A stretch of DNA of 64,000 bases from Streptomyces diastatochromogenes (GCA_026913215.1 JAPTYK010000001.1:7502001-7566000), one strand, 5' to 3'; counted from the first letter of the stretch, positions 45,942 through 56,271 are shown. A program made the numbers and translations. The notes: generated by a model from the letters alone, not told the origin.

Positions 45942-46207
45942 GTGCGACACCGTAGGGCGATCAGCCTCTCATCTGCAACAAACCCGTAGGACTCTCCATC
46001 GCGAATGAGAGCGGGCTTGGAGAAAGACATGAGAGAGCGCGGGGTGCTCACGCGCGGCCTGCGGGGAACCCCCGTCCCGGGAGCCTCGGCCGGGGACAAC
46101 CTGGCAGCGTTTCGCCATAATCTCTTCGCATCTACGATGGTCCGACTCGTACTCACCTGGTGAATGTGAGGCATGGATTTCGTTCGCGAGCACACAAGGA
46201 GTTCCCC

Positions 46208-47735
46208 ATGCAGGTCGCTCAGCTACTGCGCCTCGACCGTCTCGACCTCTCGCTCCTCTGGGGGGACGAGGCACTCCTGGCCCAGGAGATCGGCGGCGTG
46301 ACGGCGACCGATCTCGAGGACCCGGCCCGGTTCCTGCAGCCGGGCGAGATCGTGCTCAGCGGCCTCGTGTGGTGCGACCGCGAGGGCGACGCGGTCAAGA
46401 CCGACCGCTTCGTGTCCGCCCTGCGCGAGGCGGGCGCGGTGGCGCTCCTCGCCGGCGAGGAGACGCACGGCGAGGTGCCGGCGGAACTGGTGGACGCCTG
46501 CCGCGACCACCGCATCGCGCTGCTCGCCGTACCGGCCCACACCAGCTTCCGGGCGATCACCGAGGCCGTCTACCTCCGGCAGTGGGGCGAACTGAGCCGC
46601 CGCCCCACGGACCACTACGCGCTCCCGGAGAACGTCCGCGTCGACCTCGACCGGGCCCTGGAGCGGGGCGCGTCGGCGGGCGAACTGCTCGACCTCTCCT
46701 TCGCCCACCTCGGCACGCCCGCCTGCCACCTGCTCACCGGCAGCGGCCGCACCGTCGCCCGCACCGCGACCGCCCTGGAACTCCCCGCACCGCGCGCGGT
46801 GGAGGCGGTGCGCGGCCGGCACGGCACGACCGTACGGATCGAGGCCGACGACAGCGTCTTCGACACCTGGTACCTGCACCTCCCGGAGGACGACCACGTC
46901 CCTCCCCGGATCCTCCACGAGATCGGCGAACTGGTCGGCCGCCACCGCCGGCGGCAGGACCGGCGGACGGCGCCCCGCAGACAGGCCCACGAGGAACTGG
47001 TGACCCGGGTCGGCGCGGCGTACGGGGAGGCGGACGGCCTGGAGGAGGCCCTGCGCGCCTGCGGACTCGCCGACGCCGCCGCGTACACCGTGGTGGTCGC
47101 CGCCTCGGGCCACGCCGAGGACCGGCGGGACGCGGCCGCGGCCCTCACGGAGGCGCTCCGGCACCAGCGGTCGGTCGCGTTCGCCGCCGCCGGACGCACG
47201 GCGGGGAGGCAGTCGCCGTACTGGCCCACGAACCGGACCCGGGCGGCGAGGTGCCGGCACGCCTCCGGGAGGTGTGGCCGCTGCTCCACGCCTGCCGCCC
47301 CGGCGCCGCGCTGCACGCCGGCGTCAGCGACCCCGTGCACCGGCCGGCCGACCTCCGGGACGCCCTCGCCCAGGCCCGCTACGCCCTCGCCGGCGCCCGG
47401 TCGACGGCACCCGCGTCGGCCGGGGTGGCACGCCTCGCCGACCTCGCCGACCTCAGGACGCTCCTCGCCGGCGTCCCCGCCGACGTACGGGAGGTGTACC
47501 GGGACACCGTCCTCGGCCCCTGCTGCGCACCGGGAAGGGCTCGCACACGACCCTCCTGGACACCCTGGAGGTCTTCCTGGCGCACAACTGCTCCTGGGCC
47601 AGGACCGCGGAGGCGCTGCACCTCCACGTGAACACCGTCCACTACCGCATCGACCGCATCGAGGCCCTCACCGGCCGGGACCTGTCCCGCCTCGACCACA
47701 AGCTCGACCTGAGGGCGGCCCTGCTCTGCCGCTGA
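46208..47735 (+). CDS. PucR-family regulator with N-terminal purine-catabolism-type domain (frameshifted)
   Basis: ATG 46208 follows AAGGAG. The N-terminal PucR domain reads MQVAQLLRLDRLDLSLLWGD, GVTATDLEDPARFLQPGEIV and IALLAVPAHTSFRAITEAVY. The middle GGDEF-like part is split by a break near 47205 (AVLAHEPDPGGEVPARLREV in the other frame). A second break near 47530 leads to the C-terminal helix-turn-helix (TLEVFLAHNCSWARTAEALH, LHVNTVHYRIDRIEALTGRD). The corrected length is about 509 residues. It is the third PucR-type gene in the window. It diverges from the modA cluster; its target is unknown. Confidence 0.88.
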
Positions 47736-47784
47736 GCGCCACGCGGGCCACCCGGCTCGGGAGAGGCCTGAGGAGAGGTCGCAG

Positions 47785-47885
47785 ACGAGGTCTCGGGCGA
47801 GATCTCGGACGAGGCCTCGGGAGGGATCTCGGACGAGGCCTCGGGAGAGAACTCAGGCGAGGCCTGGGAGAGAACTCAGGCGAGG
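47785..47885. repeat. GAG-rich direct repeats with 24-bp period
   Basis: The 23-mer beginning GATCTCGGACGAGG starts at 47801 and 47825. Degenerate copies precede it (from about 47785) and follow it; the last two carry GAGAACTCAGGCGAGG. The array lies between the stop of the PucR gene (47735) and the stop of the convergent MerR-TOBE gene and runs over that stop (47876-47878). Confidence 0.7.
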
Positions 47886-48274
47886 TCGACGTGCACGCTG
47901 GTCGACTTCACCCGCGCGGTGACCGTGACGCCGACCTCCAGGGCCAGCTCCTCGACGGCCTCGCGCGTCACCAGCGACACCAGGCGGTGCGGCCCGGACT
48001 GGACCTCGACCTGCGCGGCCACGTCGTCGATCCGCACCGCGGTCACGATCCCGACGAACGAGTTCCGCACGGACGTCGGCACGTCGTCGTCCGGCACGGC
48101 GTGCAGCCCCGCCCCGCGCTCCGCCGCGAAGCGCGCCAGCGCCACCCCGTCGATCACGCGTTTGCCGGCGTCGTCGCGCTCCATGCCCAGCCTGCCGCCG
48201 TCCGCCCACCGGCGAACGGTCTCCGAACTCACTCCGAGCAGCTGCGCGGCCTGCCCAATGCTGTACGACGGCAC
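47876..48274 (-). CDS. MerR-type HTH plus TOBE domain, molybdate-responsive regulator
   Basis: Intact, 132 residues. Residues 2-55 form an excisionase/MerR-type winged helix (SYSIGQAAQLLGVSSETVRR, WADGGRLGMERDDAGKRVID). Residues 65-130 are a TOBE/Mop domain (VRNSFVGIVTAVRIDDVAAQ, VTREAVEELALEVGVTVTAR, VKSTSVHVDLA), the fold that binds molybdate in ModE and Mop proteins. In streptomycetes such genes usually sit beside modABC. Here it lies 2.2 kb from an orphan modA, beside which a deleted copy remains. It probably senses molybdate. Confidence 0.92.
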   Translation of the reverse strand: MPSYSIGQAAQLLGVSSETVRRWADGGRLGMERDDAGKRVIDGVALARFAAERGAGLHAVPDDDVPTSVRNSFVGIVTAVRIDDVAAQVEVQSGPHRLVSLVTREAVEELALEVGVTVTARVKSTSVHVDLA

Positions 48275-48346
48275 ACCCGCACTCTAGGCCACCGCACACC
48301 GCGGGGAGGCGACGCGCGGGAAACCGGCAGGCCCTAACGTTGCCCC

Positions 48347-48895
48347 ATGCCGAAGACGTCGTCGCGGGTCGAACTGCACCCGCTCACCCCCTCCGACCAG
48401 GACGAGTTCTGCGGGCTCGTGCGGGCCAGCGCCGCCCTGCACGGACCGTGGATGCAACTGCCCACCACGGCCGAGGAGTTCCACACCTGGATGCGTCGCT
48501 TCGACGACGGCACCAACCTGGGCTTCCTGATCCGCGTCAGGGAGACCGGCGAGGCCGCCGGAACGGTCAACATCAACTCGATCATCCGGGGCCGCTACCA
48601 GGGCGCCTCCCTCGGCTACGCGGCCTTCGCCCCGTCCGCGGGCCGCGGCTACATGACCGAAGGGATCGCCGCCACCCTCCAGTACGCCTTCACCGACCTG
48701 CGACTCCACCGGCTGGAGGCCTCCATCCAGCCGGGGAACGAACCGTCCCTCGCCCTGGTCCGGCGACTGGGCTTCCGCTACGAAGGGCTCTCGCCCGCCT
48801 ACCTCTACATCGACGGGGACTGGCGCGACCACGAACGCTGGTCCGTCACCGCACCGGCCCCCTGGACACCGGACCCGTCCCTCCCCGAGGTCTGA
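48347..48895 (+). CDS. GNAT acetyltransferase, RimJ/RimL type
   Basis: Intact, 182 residues. The N-terminal strand RVELHPLTPSDQDEFCGLVR, then GFLIRVRETGEAAGTVNINS, GRYQGASLGYAAFAPSAGRG (acetyl-CoA loop), YMTEGIAATLQYAFTDLRLH and LEASIQPGNEPSLALVRRLG. The order and the final YLYIDGDWRDHERWSV are diagnostic of ribosomal-protein-type N-acetyltransferases. The substrate could be a ribosomal protein or another amine. Its 3' end overlaps that of the converging TetR gene by about 90 bp. Confidence 0.92.
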   Translation: MPKTSSRVELHPLTPSDQDEFCGLVRASAALHGPWMQLPTTAEEFHTWMRRFDDGTNLGFLIRVRETGEAAGTVNINSIIRGRYQGASLGYAAFAPSAGRGYMTEGIAATLQYAFTDLRLHRLEASIQPGNEPSLALVRRLGFRYEGLSPAYLYIDGDWRDHERWSVTAPAPWTPDPSLPEV

Positions 48896-49592
48896 GCCGC
48901 GCGCAACCGGGCCTCCGCCCGGCCCAGGAGCGTGTCCAGGAGCACGGGGTACGCGCTGTGGTTCATGCGGTCCGCAAGCAGGGGCGCCGTCGCGGCGATG
49001 TGGGGATGGGTCTCGGCGGGCAGCCGGGCGTAGGTGGAGGTCCACATCTCCTCGTCCGCCTCCCTGACCTCGTCCTTGACGGCCAGCGCGCCCGCGTCCA
49101 GGGCGGCGAAGGCCAGGGCCAGGTCGATGAAGGCGTGGTACACGGCGACGGCGGCCGCGTCGTCGAAGCCCGCGCCGCGCAGGATGCCGAGGATCGTCTC
49201 GTCCACCTCGATCTCCCGGGCCGGCCGGTGACGCGGCTGGCGGTCAGCAGGGCGGCCTGGGGATGGGCGAGGTAGGAGGCGTGGACGGCCAGGCCCAGGG
49301 CACGCAGATCGGCACGCCACTCCCCGGTGGCCGTCCAGCTGTCCAGGGCCCGCCCCATCAGCTCCTCGCCGATGGCCCGGACCAGGCCGTCCAGACCGGC
49401 GAAGTACCGGTACACGGTGCTCGGGTCGGCACCGAGAGCGGCGCCGAGCCGGCGCGCGGTCAGTCCGGCGCTCCCGTGCTCGCGCAGCATCCGCAGCGCC
49501 GTCCGCACGATCAGCTCCTCCGACAGCACGGTGCCCTGCCGGGTCGGCCGCCGCCTGCGCCGTTCCGCCTCCGGAACCACCTTCTTCGGCAC
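48805..49592 (-). CDS. TetR-family regulator (frameshifted)
   Basis: GTG 49592 starts a basic N-terminus (PKKVVPEAERRRRRPTRQ), then the helix-turn-helix ELIVRTALRMLREHGSAGLT, ARRLGAALGADPSTVYRYFA and GLDGLVRAIGEELMG. The C-terminal domain of the TetR_C_33/Tcr type spans ALDSWTATGEWRADLRALGL and, after a break near 49215, EIEVDETILGILRGAGFDDA and AYPVLLDTLLGRAEARLRAA. The stop at 48805 overlaps the converging GNAT gene; the true end may be earlier. It diverges from the dehydrogenase at 49711, its probable target. Confidence 0.85.
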
Positions 49593-49710
49593 CCCGCACC
49601 CCCTCGTCGCTCCTTATGCCAACGCCGTAGACCTTAACCGTCCCGCTCGTGTTCCATCGGGGCGTTCCCGGGACCCCTCCGGGACCGAATCGACGAAACG
49701 GGTGTGTGAC

Positions 49711-50934
49711 ATGCGTGTACTTCTCGTGGGTGCGGGCGGCGTCGGAACCGCCGTCACCCGCATCGCGGCCCGCCGTGACTTCCTGACCCACATGGCCGTC
49801 GCCGACTACGACCCGGCCCGCGCCGAGGCCGCCGTCGCCGCGCTCGACGACCGGGAGGGCCGGTTCAGCGCACACCGCCTCGACGCCTCCGACGAGGCAG
49901 CGGTCCGCCGCCTGCTCGCCGAGGAGAACTGCGACGTGCTGCTGAACGCGACCGACCCCAGGTTCGTGATGCCCCTGTTCCACGCGGCGCTGGCCGCGGG
50001 CGCGCACTACGTCGACATGGCGATGTCGCTGTCCGCGCCCCACCCGACCGCCCCCTACGAGCAGTGCGGCGTCAAGCTCGGCGACGAGCAGTTCGCCCTG
50101 GCCGAGGCCTGGGAGGAGGCCGACCGCCTCGCCCTGGTCGGCATGGGCGTCGAGCCGGGCCTGTCGGACGTGTTCGCCCGGTACGCCGCCGACGAACTCT
50201 TCGACGAGATCGAGGAGATCGGCATCCGCGACGGCGCGAACCTCACCGTCGAGGGATACGACTTCGCCCCCTCCTTCAGCATCTGGACCACCATCGAGGA
50301 GTGCCTCAACCCGCCCGTCGTCTACGAGAAGGACCGCGGCTGGTTCACCACCGCCCCCTTCAGCGAACCGGAGGTCTTCGACTTCCCCGAGGGCATCGGC
50401 CCCGTGGAGTGCGTGAACGTCGAGCACGAGGAGGTCCTCCTCGTGCCCCGCTGGGTCGACGCGCGCCGGGTGACGTTCAAGTACGGCCTCGGCGACGACT
50501 TCATCGCCAAGCTGAAGACCCTCCACGACCTGGGCCTCGACTCCACGGCGAAGGTCACCGTCCCCGGCCCGGACGGCCCCGTCCAGGTCTCCCCGCGCGA
50601 CGTCGTGGCCGCCTCCCTGCCCGACCCCGCCACACTGGGCGACCGCATGAAGGGCAAGACCTGCGCGGGCACCTGGGTCAAGGGCACCAAGGACGGCGCG
50701 CCGCGCGAGGCGTACCTCTACCACGTCGTCGACAACGAGTGGTCGATGCGCGAGTACGGTTCCCAGGCCGTGGTCTGGCAGACCGCCCTCAACCCGGTGA
50801 TCGCCCTGGAACTCCTCGCCACCGGCACCTGGAAGGCGAGCGGAGTCCTCGGCCCCGAAGCCCTCCCGCCGCGCCCGTTCCTCGACCTCCTCGGCGCGTA
50901 CGGATCGCCCTGGGGCCTGCGCGAGCAGCACTGA
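49711..50934 (+). CDS. Saccharopine dehydrogenase-like (L-lysine 6-dehydrogenase-like) oxidoreductase
   Basis: Intact, 407 residues. The N-terminal Rossmann fold is MRVLLVGAGGVGTAVTRIAA, the G-A-G-G-V-G dinucleotide loop, then AVADYDPARAEAAVAALD. The NCDVLLNATDPRFVMPLFHA segment is characteristic of saccharopine dehydrogenases. The C-terminal catalytic domain has GMGVEPGLSDVFARYAADEL, EEIGIRDGANLTVEGYDFAP and SQAVVWQTALNPVIALELLA. It would act on lysine- or saccharopine-like amines with NAD(P). It is divergent from a TetR gene that probably controls it. Confidence 0.92.
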   Translation: MRVLLVGAGGVGTAVTRIAARRDFLTHMAVADYDPARAEAAVAALDDREGRFSAHRLDASDEAAVRRLLAEENCDVLLNATDPRFVMPLFHAALAAGAHYVDMAMSLSAPHPTAPYEQCGVKLGDEQFALAEAWEEADRLALVGMGVEPGLSDVFARYAADELFDEIEEIGIRDGANLTVEGYDFAPSFSIWTTIEECLNPPVVYEKDRGWFTTAPFSEPEVFDFPEGIGPVECVNVEHEEVLLVPRWVDARRVTFKYGLGDDFIAKLKTLHDLGLDSTAKVTVPGPDGPVQVSPRDVVAASLPDPATLGDRMKGKTCAGTWVKGTKDGAPREAYLYHVVDNEWSMREYGSQAVVWQTALNPVIALELLATGTWKASGVLGPEALPPRPFLDLLGAYGSPWGLREQH

Positions 50935-51095
50935 CCCACCCGCCCCCCGCGGCGACACCGGACGCACCGGCCGGCGCCGTCCACCCGCGGATTCAGGAGG
51001 GCCGGTGCCGGACGAACCTGAGGGAGACACGACGCTCGTCCCCACGCGGCGCCCGGGTCCAGGACCGGGTGGTGAAGGTACGGAGCTGCCCCGGG

Positions 51096-51392
51096 TCAGC
51101 GCCAGGCGGGGCAGCGAGAGCCCGCGCACGGTGTGCGGGGCCTCTCGGCGGTCTTCCGGCCGACCCCACGCGCGGTCATCACCCCGAGCCAGCGGTCGTC
51201 CAGGTAGGACGGGCCGGCCACCAGGAGCCCGTAGTCCGGGGCTCCGTCCGGAGCAGCCAGCTGTCGCAGCTGCCACAGCGGGACGACGCCCCCCGGCCGC
51301 CCGAAAGTCGCCTCCTCCAGCAGAAACAGGGCCTCCTCGTACCGTCCGCGTAGGGCGCCCACTCGCCTCCAGTCGAAGGACTCGTCACTCAC
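51096..51392 (-). CDS. Small hypothetical protein
   Basis: About 98 residues from GTG 51392 (VSDESFDWRRVGALRGRYEE). The body (ALFLLEEATFGRPGGVVPLW, QLRQLAAPDGAPDYGLLVAG, PSYLDDRWLGVMTARG) has normal coding bias. The last 25 residues are Arg/Pro-rich and may be out of frame, so the true end could be near 51160. There is no ribosome-binding site of note. It diverges from the gene at 51598, with 10-bp tandem repeats between. The function is unknown. Confidence 0.55.
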   Translation of the reverse strand: MSDESFDWRRVGALRGRYEEALFLLEEATFGRPGGVVPLWQLRQLAAPDGAPDYGLLVAGPSYLDDRWLGVMTARGVGRKTAERPRTPCAGSRCPAWR

Positions 51393-51421
51393 GCCCGGAT
51401 GGTGCCACCCGGCACTGCCAA

Positions 51422-51481
51422 CCACCGGCAATCACTGGCCACGACCGACAGCCACTGGCAACCACTGGCAACCACTGGCAA
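51422..51481. repeat. Six 10-bp tandem repeats in a divergent promoter region
   Basis: Consecutive decamers CCACCGGCAA, TCACTGGCCA, CGACCGACAG and then CCACTGGCAA three times fill 51422-51481. The 10-bp period equals about one helical turn, so the units lie on one face of the DNA. The array lies between the divergent starts at 51392 (-) and 51598 (+). Confidence 0.85.
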
Positions 51482-51597
51482 CGAAGCCCGGGTCCGCCAC
51501 GCCCGCCGCCGATCCGGCCAAACTTCCGCCACAGCAAGTCCCGTTCGGGCGGGCTCTGGGACGATGACCGGCGACCGACCCAGCTGAGGAGCACAGT

Positions 51598-52700
51598 GTG
51601 AGCAAGCCACACGTGAGTTCGGCCGTCATGACCCATCCCGTACGCCTCGAACAGGCCAAGGGCCTCGCCGCCCGGTTAGGGCTGGACGGCCTGGCGCTCG
51701 ACCCGGAGCCGGACGGTCCGCCCTCCGCCCTGCGCACCGCCGTGGTCGCCTGGGCGGCCGCGGATCCGGAGGCCGACCACCACCTCGTCGTCCAGGACGA
51801 CGTCGACGCGCCCGACGAGCTCCTGGAGATCGTCGCCGAGGCGGCCGCCCGGTTCCCGGACGAGGCGCTGGTCTACTACACCAACTGGCACGCCCGGAAC
51901 GGCGCCGCCGCCCGGCTGGCCGCCCTCGCCGGCGCCTCCTGGGTGCGGGCCGTCCCCGACGAGTTCACCCCGTCCCTGGCCGTCTGTCTGCCCACGGCCA
52001 CGGCCGCCGCCTTCCGCGCGTTCGCCCGGGACAGCGACGAACGCCACGACGACGAACTGTTCTCCGTCTTCTTCCGCGCCCGCGGACGCGGACGGATGGC
52101 CCTGCTCGCCGTACCGAACATCGTCGAGCACATCGGCACCAGCAGCATCAACGGCCACGCCGCCCAGGGCATCCGCCTCGCCGTCTGCCCCACCCCGGCT
52201 GCCGACGCGGCCCCCCTGCTCGCCAAGGGACGCGTCCTGGAGGAGCCGGGCTGGATCCCGTACATGCGGTACGGCGAGGGCTACATCCGGCTCGTCGGCC
52301 AGGAGCACGGCGCCGACGGCGGACGAGGCCACCACCGCTGGCGCGAGGCGCTGCCCGCGACGGGCCTCTCGGAGGAGACGGTCCGCGCAGCCCGGGACGC
52401 GCACTTGCCGGAGCGGCTCGCGGCGGAGGTGGCCCGCACCTTCGGCGAGTCCTTCGCCGAGGAGCTGTGGATCCACTGCCTCCTGCTCGGCCGACAGGCC
52501 GCCCACGCCGCCCGCCGCCTCGGCCCGCCCCGGCCGGCGTGCCCGCCGCCGCCCTCGACCGGATGCGGCACTCCGCCGTCTCCACCGCGGGCCCCGCCGG
52601 CCTCCCGCCGGAGCGCCGCCCCGAGGCCGGGCCCGCCGAGGTCCGCGCGATGACCGACCTGGCCTGGAGCGCCGTCCGAGCGGCCGAACAACTGCCCTGA
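51598..52700 (+). CDS. Glycosyltransferase-like protein of unknown function (frameshifted at C-terminus)
   Basis: GTG 51598 starts KPHVSSAVMTHPVRLEQAKG. The N-terminal domain looks like a GT-A fold: alternating beta/alpha with DHHLVVQDDVDAPDELLEIV, in which D-D-V-D resembles a metal-binding DxD, then ARFPDEALVYYTNWHARNG. The downstream RHDDELFSVFFRARGRGRMA and LLAVPNIVEHIGTSSINGH resemble acceptor-loop features of LPS-type glycosyltransferases. A C-terminal helical part follows. The frame breaks near 52530. The corrected length is about 367 residues. I recognise no named family; the glycosyltransferase call is tentative. Confidence 0.6.
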
Positions 52701-52753
52701 CGACGGTGTGCCGCCCGGTTCACCCCGGCCGGGGTGATCTAGGTTGCTCGTCC

Positions 52754-54395
52754 ATGGGAGAGAACGGTGGTGTCAGCCGTCGGTGGGTGCTGAAGGCCTT
52801 CCCGTCGTGGGCTCCGCGACGCTGTCCGGCGGTTTCCCGCCGGGGAGGCGCGCGGTCGCCGCGCCGAGGCCCTTTCCGCAGCCCGTCGTGGTGTCGGCGT
52901 CGCGGCCGACGCCGGGCACGGGGCGCCGGTCGTGGAGCAGACGCTCGACGTGCGGTACACGGACGTCCTCGTACCGGGCCACGGCCGGATCACCACCCGT
53001 ACGTACAACGGGACGATCCCCGGCCCGACCCTGCGCGTGCGCGGCGGCCAGACCCTGCGGCTGACGCACGTCAACGGCCTGCCGCCCAACCCGCCCCACA
53101 CCGGCGGCCACAACACACCGCACGCGCCCAACAGCTTCAACCTCCACACCCACGGGATGCACGTCTCCCCGTCCGGGCACGCCGACAACGTCCTGCGCGC
53201 GTTCGCCCCGCGCACCCCGGAGGAGGTCGCCGCCGGAGCCGCGGAGCCGCGGTACGCGACCACCGTCCACGTGCCGGACGACCACCCCGCCGGAACCTAC
53301 TGGTACCACCCGCACCTGCACGGAGCCATCGCCGAGCAGATCGTCGGCGGCATGACCGGTGTGATCATCGTCGAGGGTGACGTCGACGAGGTCCCCGAGA
53401 TCAGGGCGGCCGCCGACATCGTCGTCTGCATCAACGAACTCAAGGTCAAGGACGGCAAGGTCCCCGCCTTCACCTCGGGCGGCTGGGTGACCGGCGTCCC
53501 CTCCACCTTCACGGTCAACGGCGAGGTCAACCCCACCCTGCGGGTGCGCCCCGGAGAGGTCCAGCGGTGGCGGCTGGTCGCCGCGACCGCGTTCACCGCC
53601 CTGCGGCTCCGGGTCGTCGGGGACGGCGGAGGCCTGTCGATGCGGCAGATCGCGCAGGACGGCGTCACCTTCAGCAGACCCGTCGCCGTGAACCCGCTGG
53701 ACCTGGCCATGGGCAACCGCGCCGACGTACTGGTCCGAGGACAGGCCCCCGGCACGTACGAACTGCGGGCCGACGGGGTGCCCGGCCCCCTGATGACGAT
53801 CGAGGTCGCGGGAGACCCCGTCGAGCCGCCGATGGGACTGCCCGCATCGCTGCCGCCGGGCAAGCCGTTCCTCGACGAGAAGGACCTCACCGATCCCGAC
53901 ACGGTCCGGGAGGTGGTCTTCCACACCGACGCCGGCGTCTTCCCCGGCCCGTTCCCCAACGCCTTCCGCGTCCTGGGCACCCACCCGACCCCCGCCGCCG
54001 CCCCCGACGGCGACCTCACCCGCGACCCGGCCTACGGCCTCTTCGACCCGGATCACACCAACCACACCCTGCCCCTGGGGACCGTCGAACGATGGACCGT
54101 CCGCACCGACGAGACCCTGCCCGCCCACAACCACCCGTTCCACCTCCACACCAACCAAGTCCTCCTCACCCACCGCAACGGCACACGCCTCGACCCACCC
54201 GTCTGGCACGACACCATCGGCCTGACCGGCGGCGATCCCGGAGACTCCGTCACCTTCCTGGTCAAGTACGAGCACTTCACCGGTCGCACCATCGCCCACT
54301 GCCACCAACTGCACCACGAAGACCTCGGCATGATGCAGACCGTCGAATACGTCCCACCACGAGCACCGCACCGGAGCCCCCGGCCCCCGCTGTAG
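52754..54395 (+). CDS. Tat-exported multicopper oxidase (frameshifted in the leader)
   Basis: ATG 52754 (MGENGGVSRRWVLKAFP) has a twin-arginine motif SRRWVLK. The frame shifts near 52800 and again near 52925, then is clean from about 52932 to 54395. Copper ligands appear in order: FNLHTHGMHVSPSG, GTYWYHPHLHGAIAEQ, HNHPFHLHTNQVLL and HCHQLHHEDLGMMQ, the four conserved motifs for the type 1 and trinuclear sites. The axial ligand is Met in the last motif (DLGMM). The mature enzyme has the three-cupredoxin layout of CueO/CotA/bilirubin-oxidase types. It probably oxidises phenols or cuprous ions outside the cell. Confidence 0.9.
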
Positions 54396-54452
54396 TGCTG
54401 GTCCCACTGATCGCGGACCGTGCGCGCCAACGTGTCGCTCCTCGCGCGTGGT

Positions 54453-55839
54453 TCACGGTGGTGGTGGCCAGGGGTGTCGTACGGTGCGGAGCCGGGCCAG
54501 GGTGCGGCGGCCTCGCTCCACCAGCTCGGGGTCGCCGTGGGCGGCGCCGTAGGAGATGCCCGAGACGGCGTCCAGGACGGACAGGATCCTGAACCGGGCT
54601 TCTTCCCGGGGGTGAAGGGCGGCCGTAGCCGTCCAGCACGGCCTCCAGGAGGTCGGGACGGCCGTGCCACGCATCGGAGAGCCGTACGAAGTCCCGTACC
54701 GCCGGCCCTTCCTCCGACCGTTCGAAATCGATCACGTACAGGGCGTCGGCGGCTTCGTCCCAGCGCAGATTGCGCAGCTGGAAGTCGCCGTGCGTGGACA
54801 CCACGTCCAAGGCGGGCAGGTCGGCGGCCTTCTCGGCCATGGCGCGGACGAACTCCTCGTCCCCGGGCGCGAGATGGGGACGGGCTCCGTCCAGGTGCCG
54901 TTCCAGCTTCCCGACGGGCGGTGTGCCGTCGCCCGGCCGGGGCGGAGTACTGCGATGGACGGCCGCCGCGAGTCGTCCGATGCGGTGGAAGATCCTGCGC
55001 TGCGTCTCGGGCGGGTGGACGGCGCCGTGCAGGGAGCGGCCCCCGACCTCGGTGAGCACCACGGCCCGCAGCGACGCGTCGGAGGCCACCAGGCGGGGCG
55101 CGGCCGCGCCCAGAGAGGGGACCCAGCCGCGGAGGGCCGTCACCTCACGCCGGTGGAAGCGGTCGTTCTGGTGGACCTTGACGTACCAGGTGCCGCCCTC
55201 GGCACCCCGCGCTCGCCACACACGGCTTTCCTCGCGGGTCCAGGAGGCGTCCGTCCAGCCGGTGACGCGGCCCACCGCCCGTTCGGTGAAGGCGCGCACC
55301 GCCTCCTCCGGGACGGCGCCGCGGACGCCGTGGCCGGGGACCGGGAGCAGCCGGTCGACGGCCGGGTCGTAGGCGATCGGGTCACCGGGATCCTGGAAGT
55401 GCAGCGCGACCGGCGCGCCGGCCCGGTAGGCGTCGAGCCCGGCCCGGCAGTAGGCGACCATCGGCTCCGGCGGCTCGTCGAGCGGGAACCACCCGATCGC
55501 GTCGCACTTGTCCGGTTCGACCACCCGCGGTGTGCCGTGCCAGCGACGGACCTCGAAGAAGAAGCCGACCCTCTCCTGCCCGCCCGGAGGCCGGTGGTGC
55601 ACCGTGACGGCCGCGCGGACATCGGCCGGATCCACGACGAGCCCGGTCTCCTCCAGCGTCTCGCGCACCACGGCCGCGACGACGGTCTCCCGCTCCACGT
55701 GCCCCGACGGCGCGTGCCACAGGCCCGCCGCGTACACGTCCCCGGCCCGCCGGGACAGCAGCACCTCCGGGCCCCGCTCCCCGTCGCGGACGGCGAGCAG
55801 ATGCACGTCCACCGGCACGGTGTGCCGCCCGCCGCTCAC
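54453..55839 (-). CDS. NUDIX hydrolase fused to an aminoglycoside-phosphotransferase-like kinase (frameshifted end)
   Basis: ATG 55839. Residues 1-150 are a NUDIX domain; the catalytic box GHVERETVVAAVVRETLEET is near 45-66, but the spacing before the first Glu is one residue shorter than the classic box. Residues 165-480 are an APH-like kinase: LVASDASLRAVVLTEVGGRS, the Brenner motif HGDFQLRNLRW and the metal site VIDFERSEEG. A break near 54635 moves the end to ALHPREEARFRILSVLDAVS and a stop at 54453. Such fusions are probably small-molecule kinases with a housekeeping or detoxifying hydrolase. The upstream ABC exporter gene ends 52 bp before it, so both are likely co-transcribed. Confidence 0.82.
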
Positions 55840-55891
55840 GCGCCGCCTCCCGGACGCCGGGCTTCGGAGAGGAAGAGTGCGAAGGGGAGCG

Positions 55892-56271
55892 TCATGACCG
55901 CACCTGCCCCTCGCCGACGGCCTCGGCCGGCTCGCCCGCCTTCTCCCCCGCGGGGGCGGGCTGCGCCGGCACCGACGGGTTCAGGAACTGGCGGGCCTGC
56001 AGCTCGTACATCTCGCGGAACGCACCGGCCCCGATGGCGGGGTCCATGAGCTCGGTGAAGGTGCCGTACTCGACGACCCGGCCCTCGTCGAGTACGTAGA
56101 TGAGGTCCGCGTGCCGGACGCTGTGGAGGCGGTGGGTGATCAGGACCGTGGTCTGGCCGGAGCCGGCCAGCTGGTGGATCTGGTCGAAGACCCGCTGTTC
56201 GGCGGCGGGGTCGAGCGCGCTGGTCGGCTCGTCCACGATGAGGACGGTGCCGTCGCGGTGCCGGGCACGGG
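55892..56271 (-). pseudogene. 3' fragment of ABC exporter gene (IS-disrupted)
   Basis: The C-terminal end of the nucleotide-binding domain. It begins at the IS boundary with ARHRDGTVLIVDEPTSALDP (Walker B and D-loop), then GQTTVLITHRLHSVRHADLI (H-loop His), DEGRVVEYGTFTELMD, and an Ala/Pro-rich tail to 55892. It has no start of its own. Joined to the fragment at 58441-60093 it gives one continuous exporter frame across the IS target site. Confidence 0.93.
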
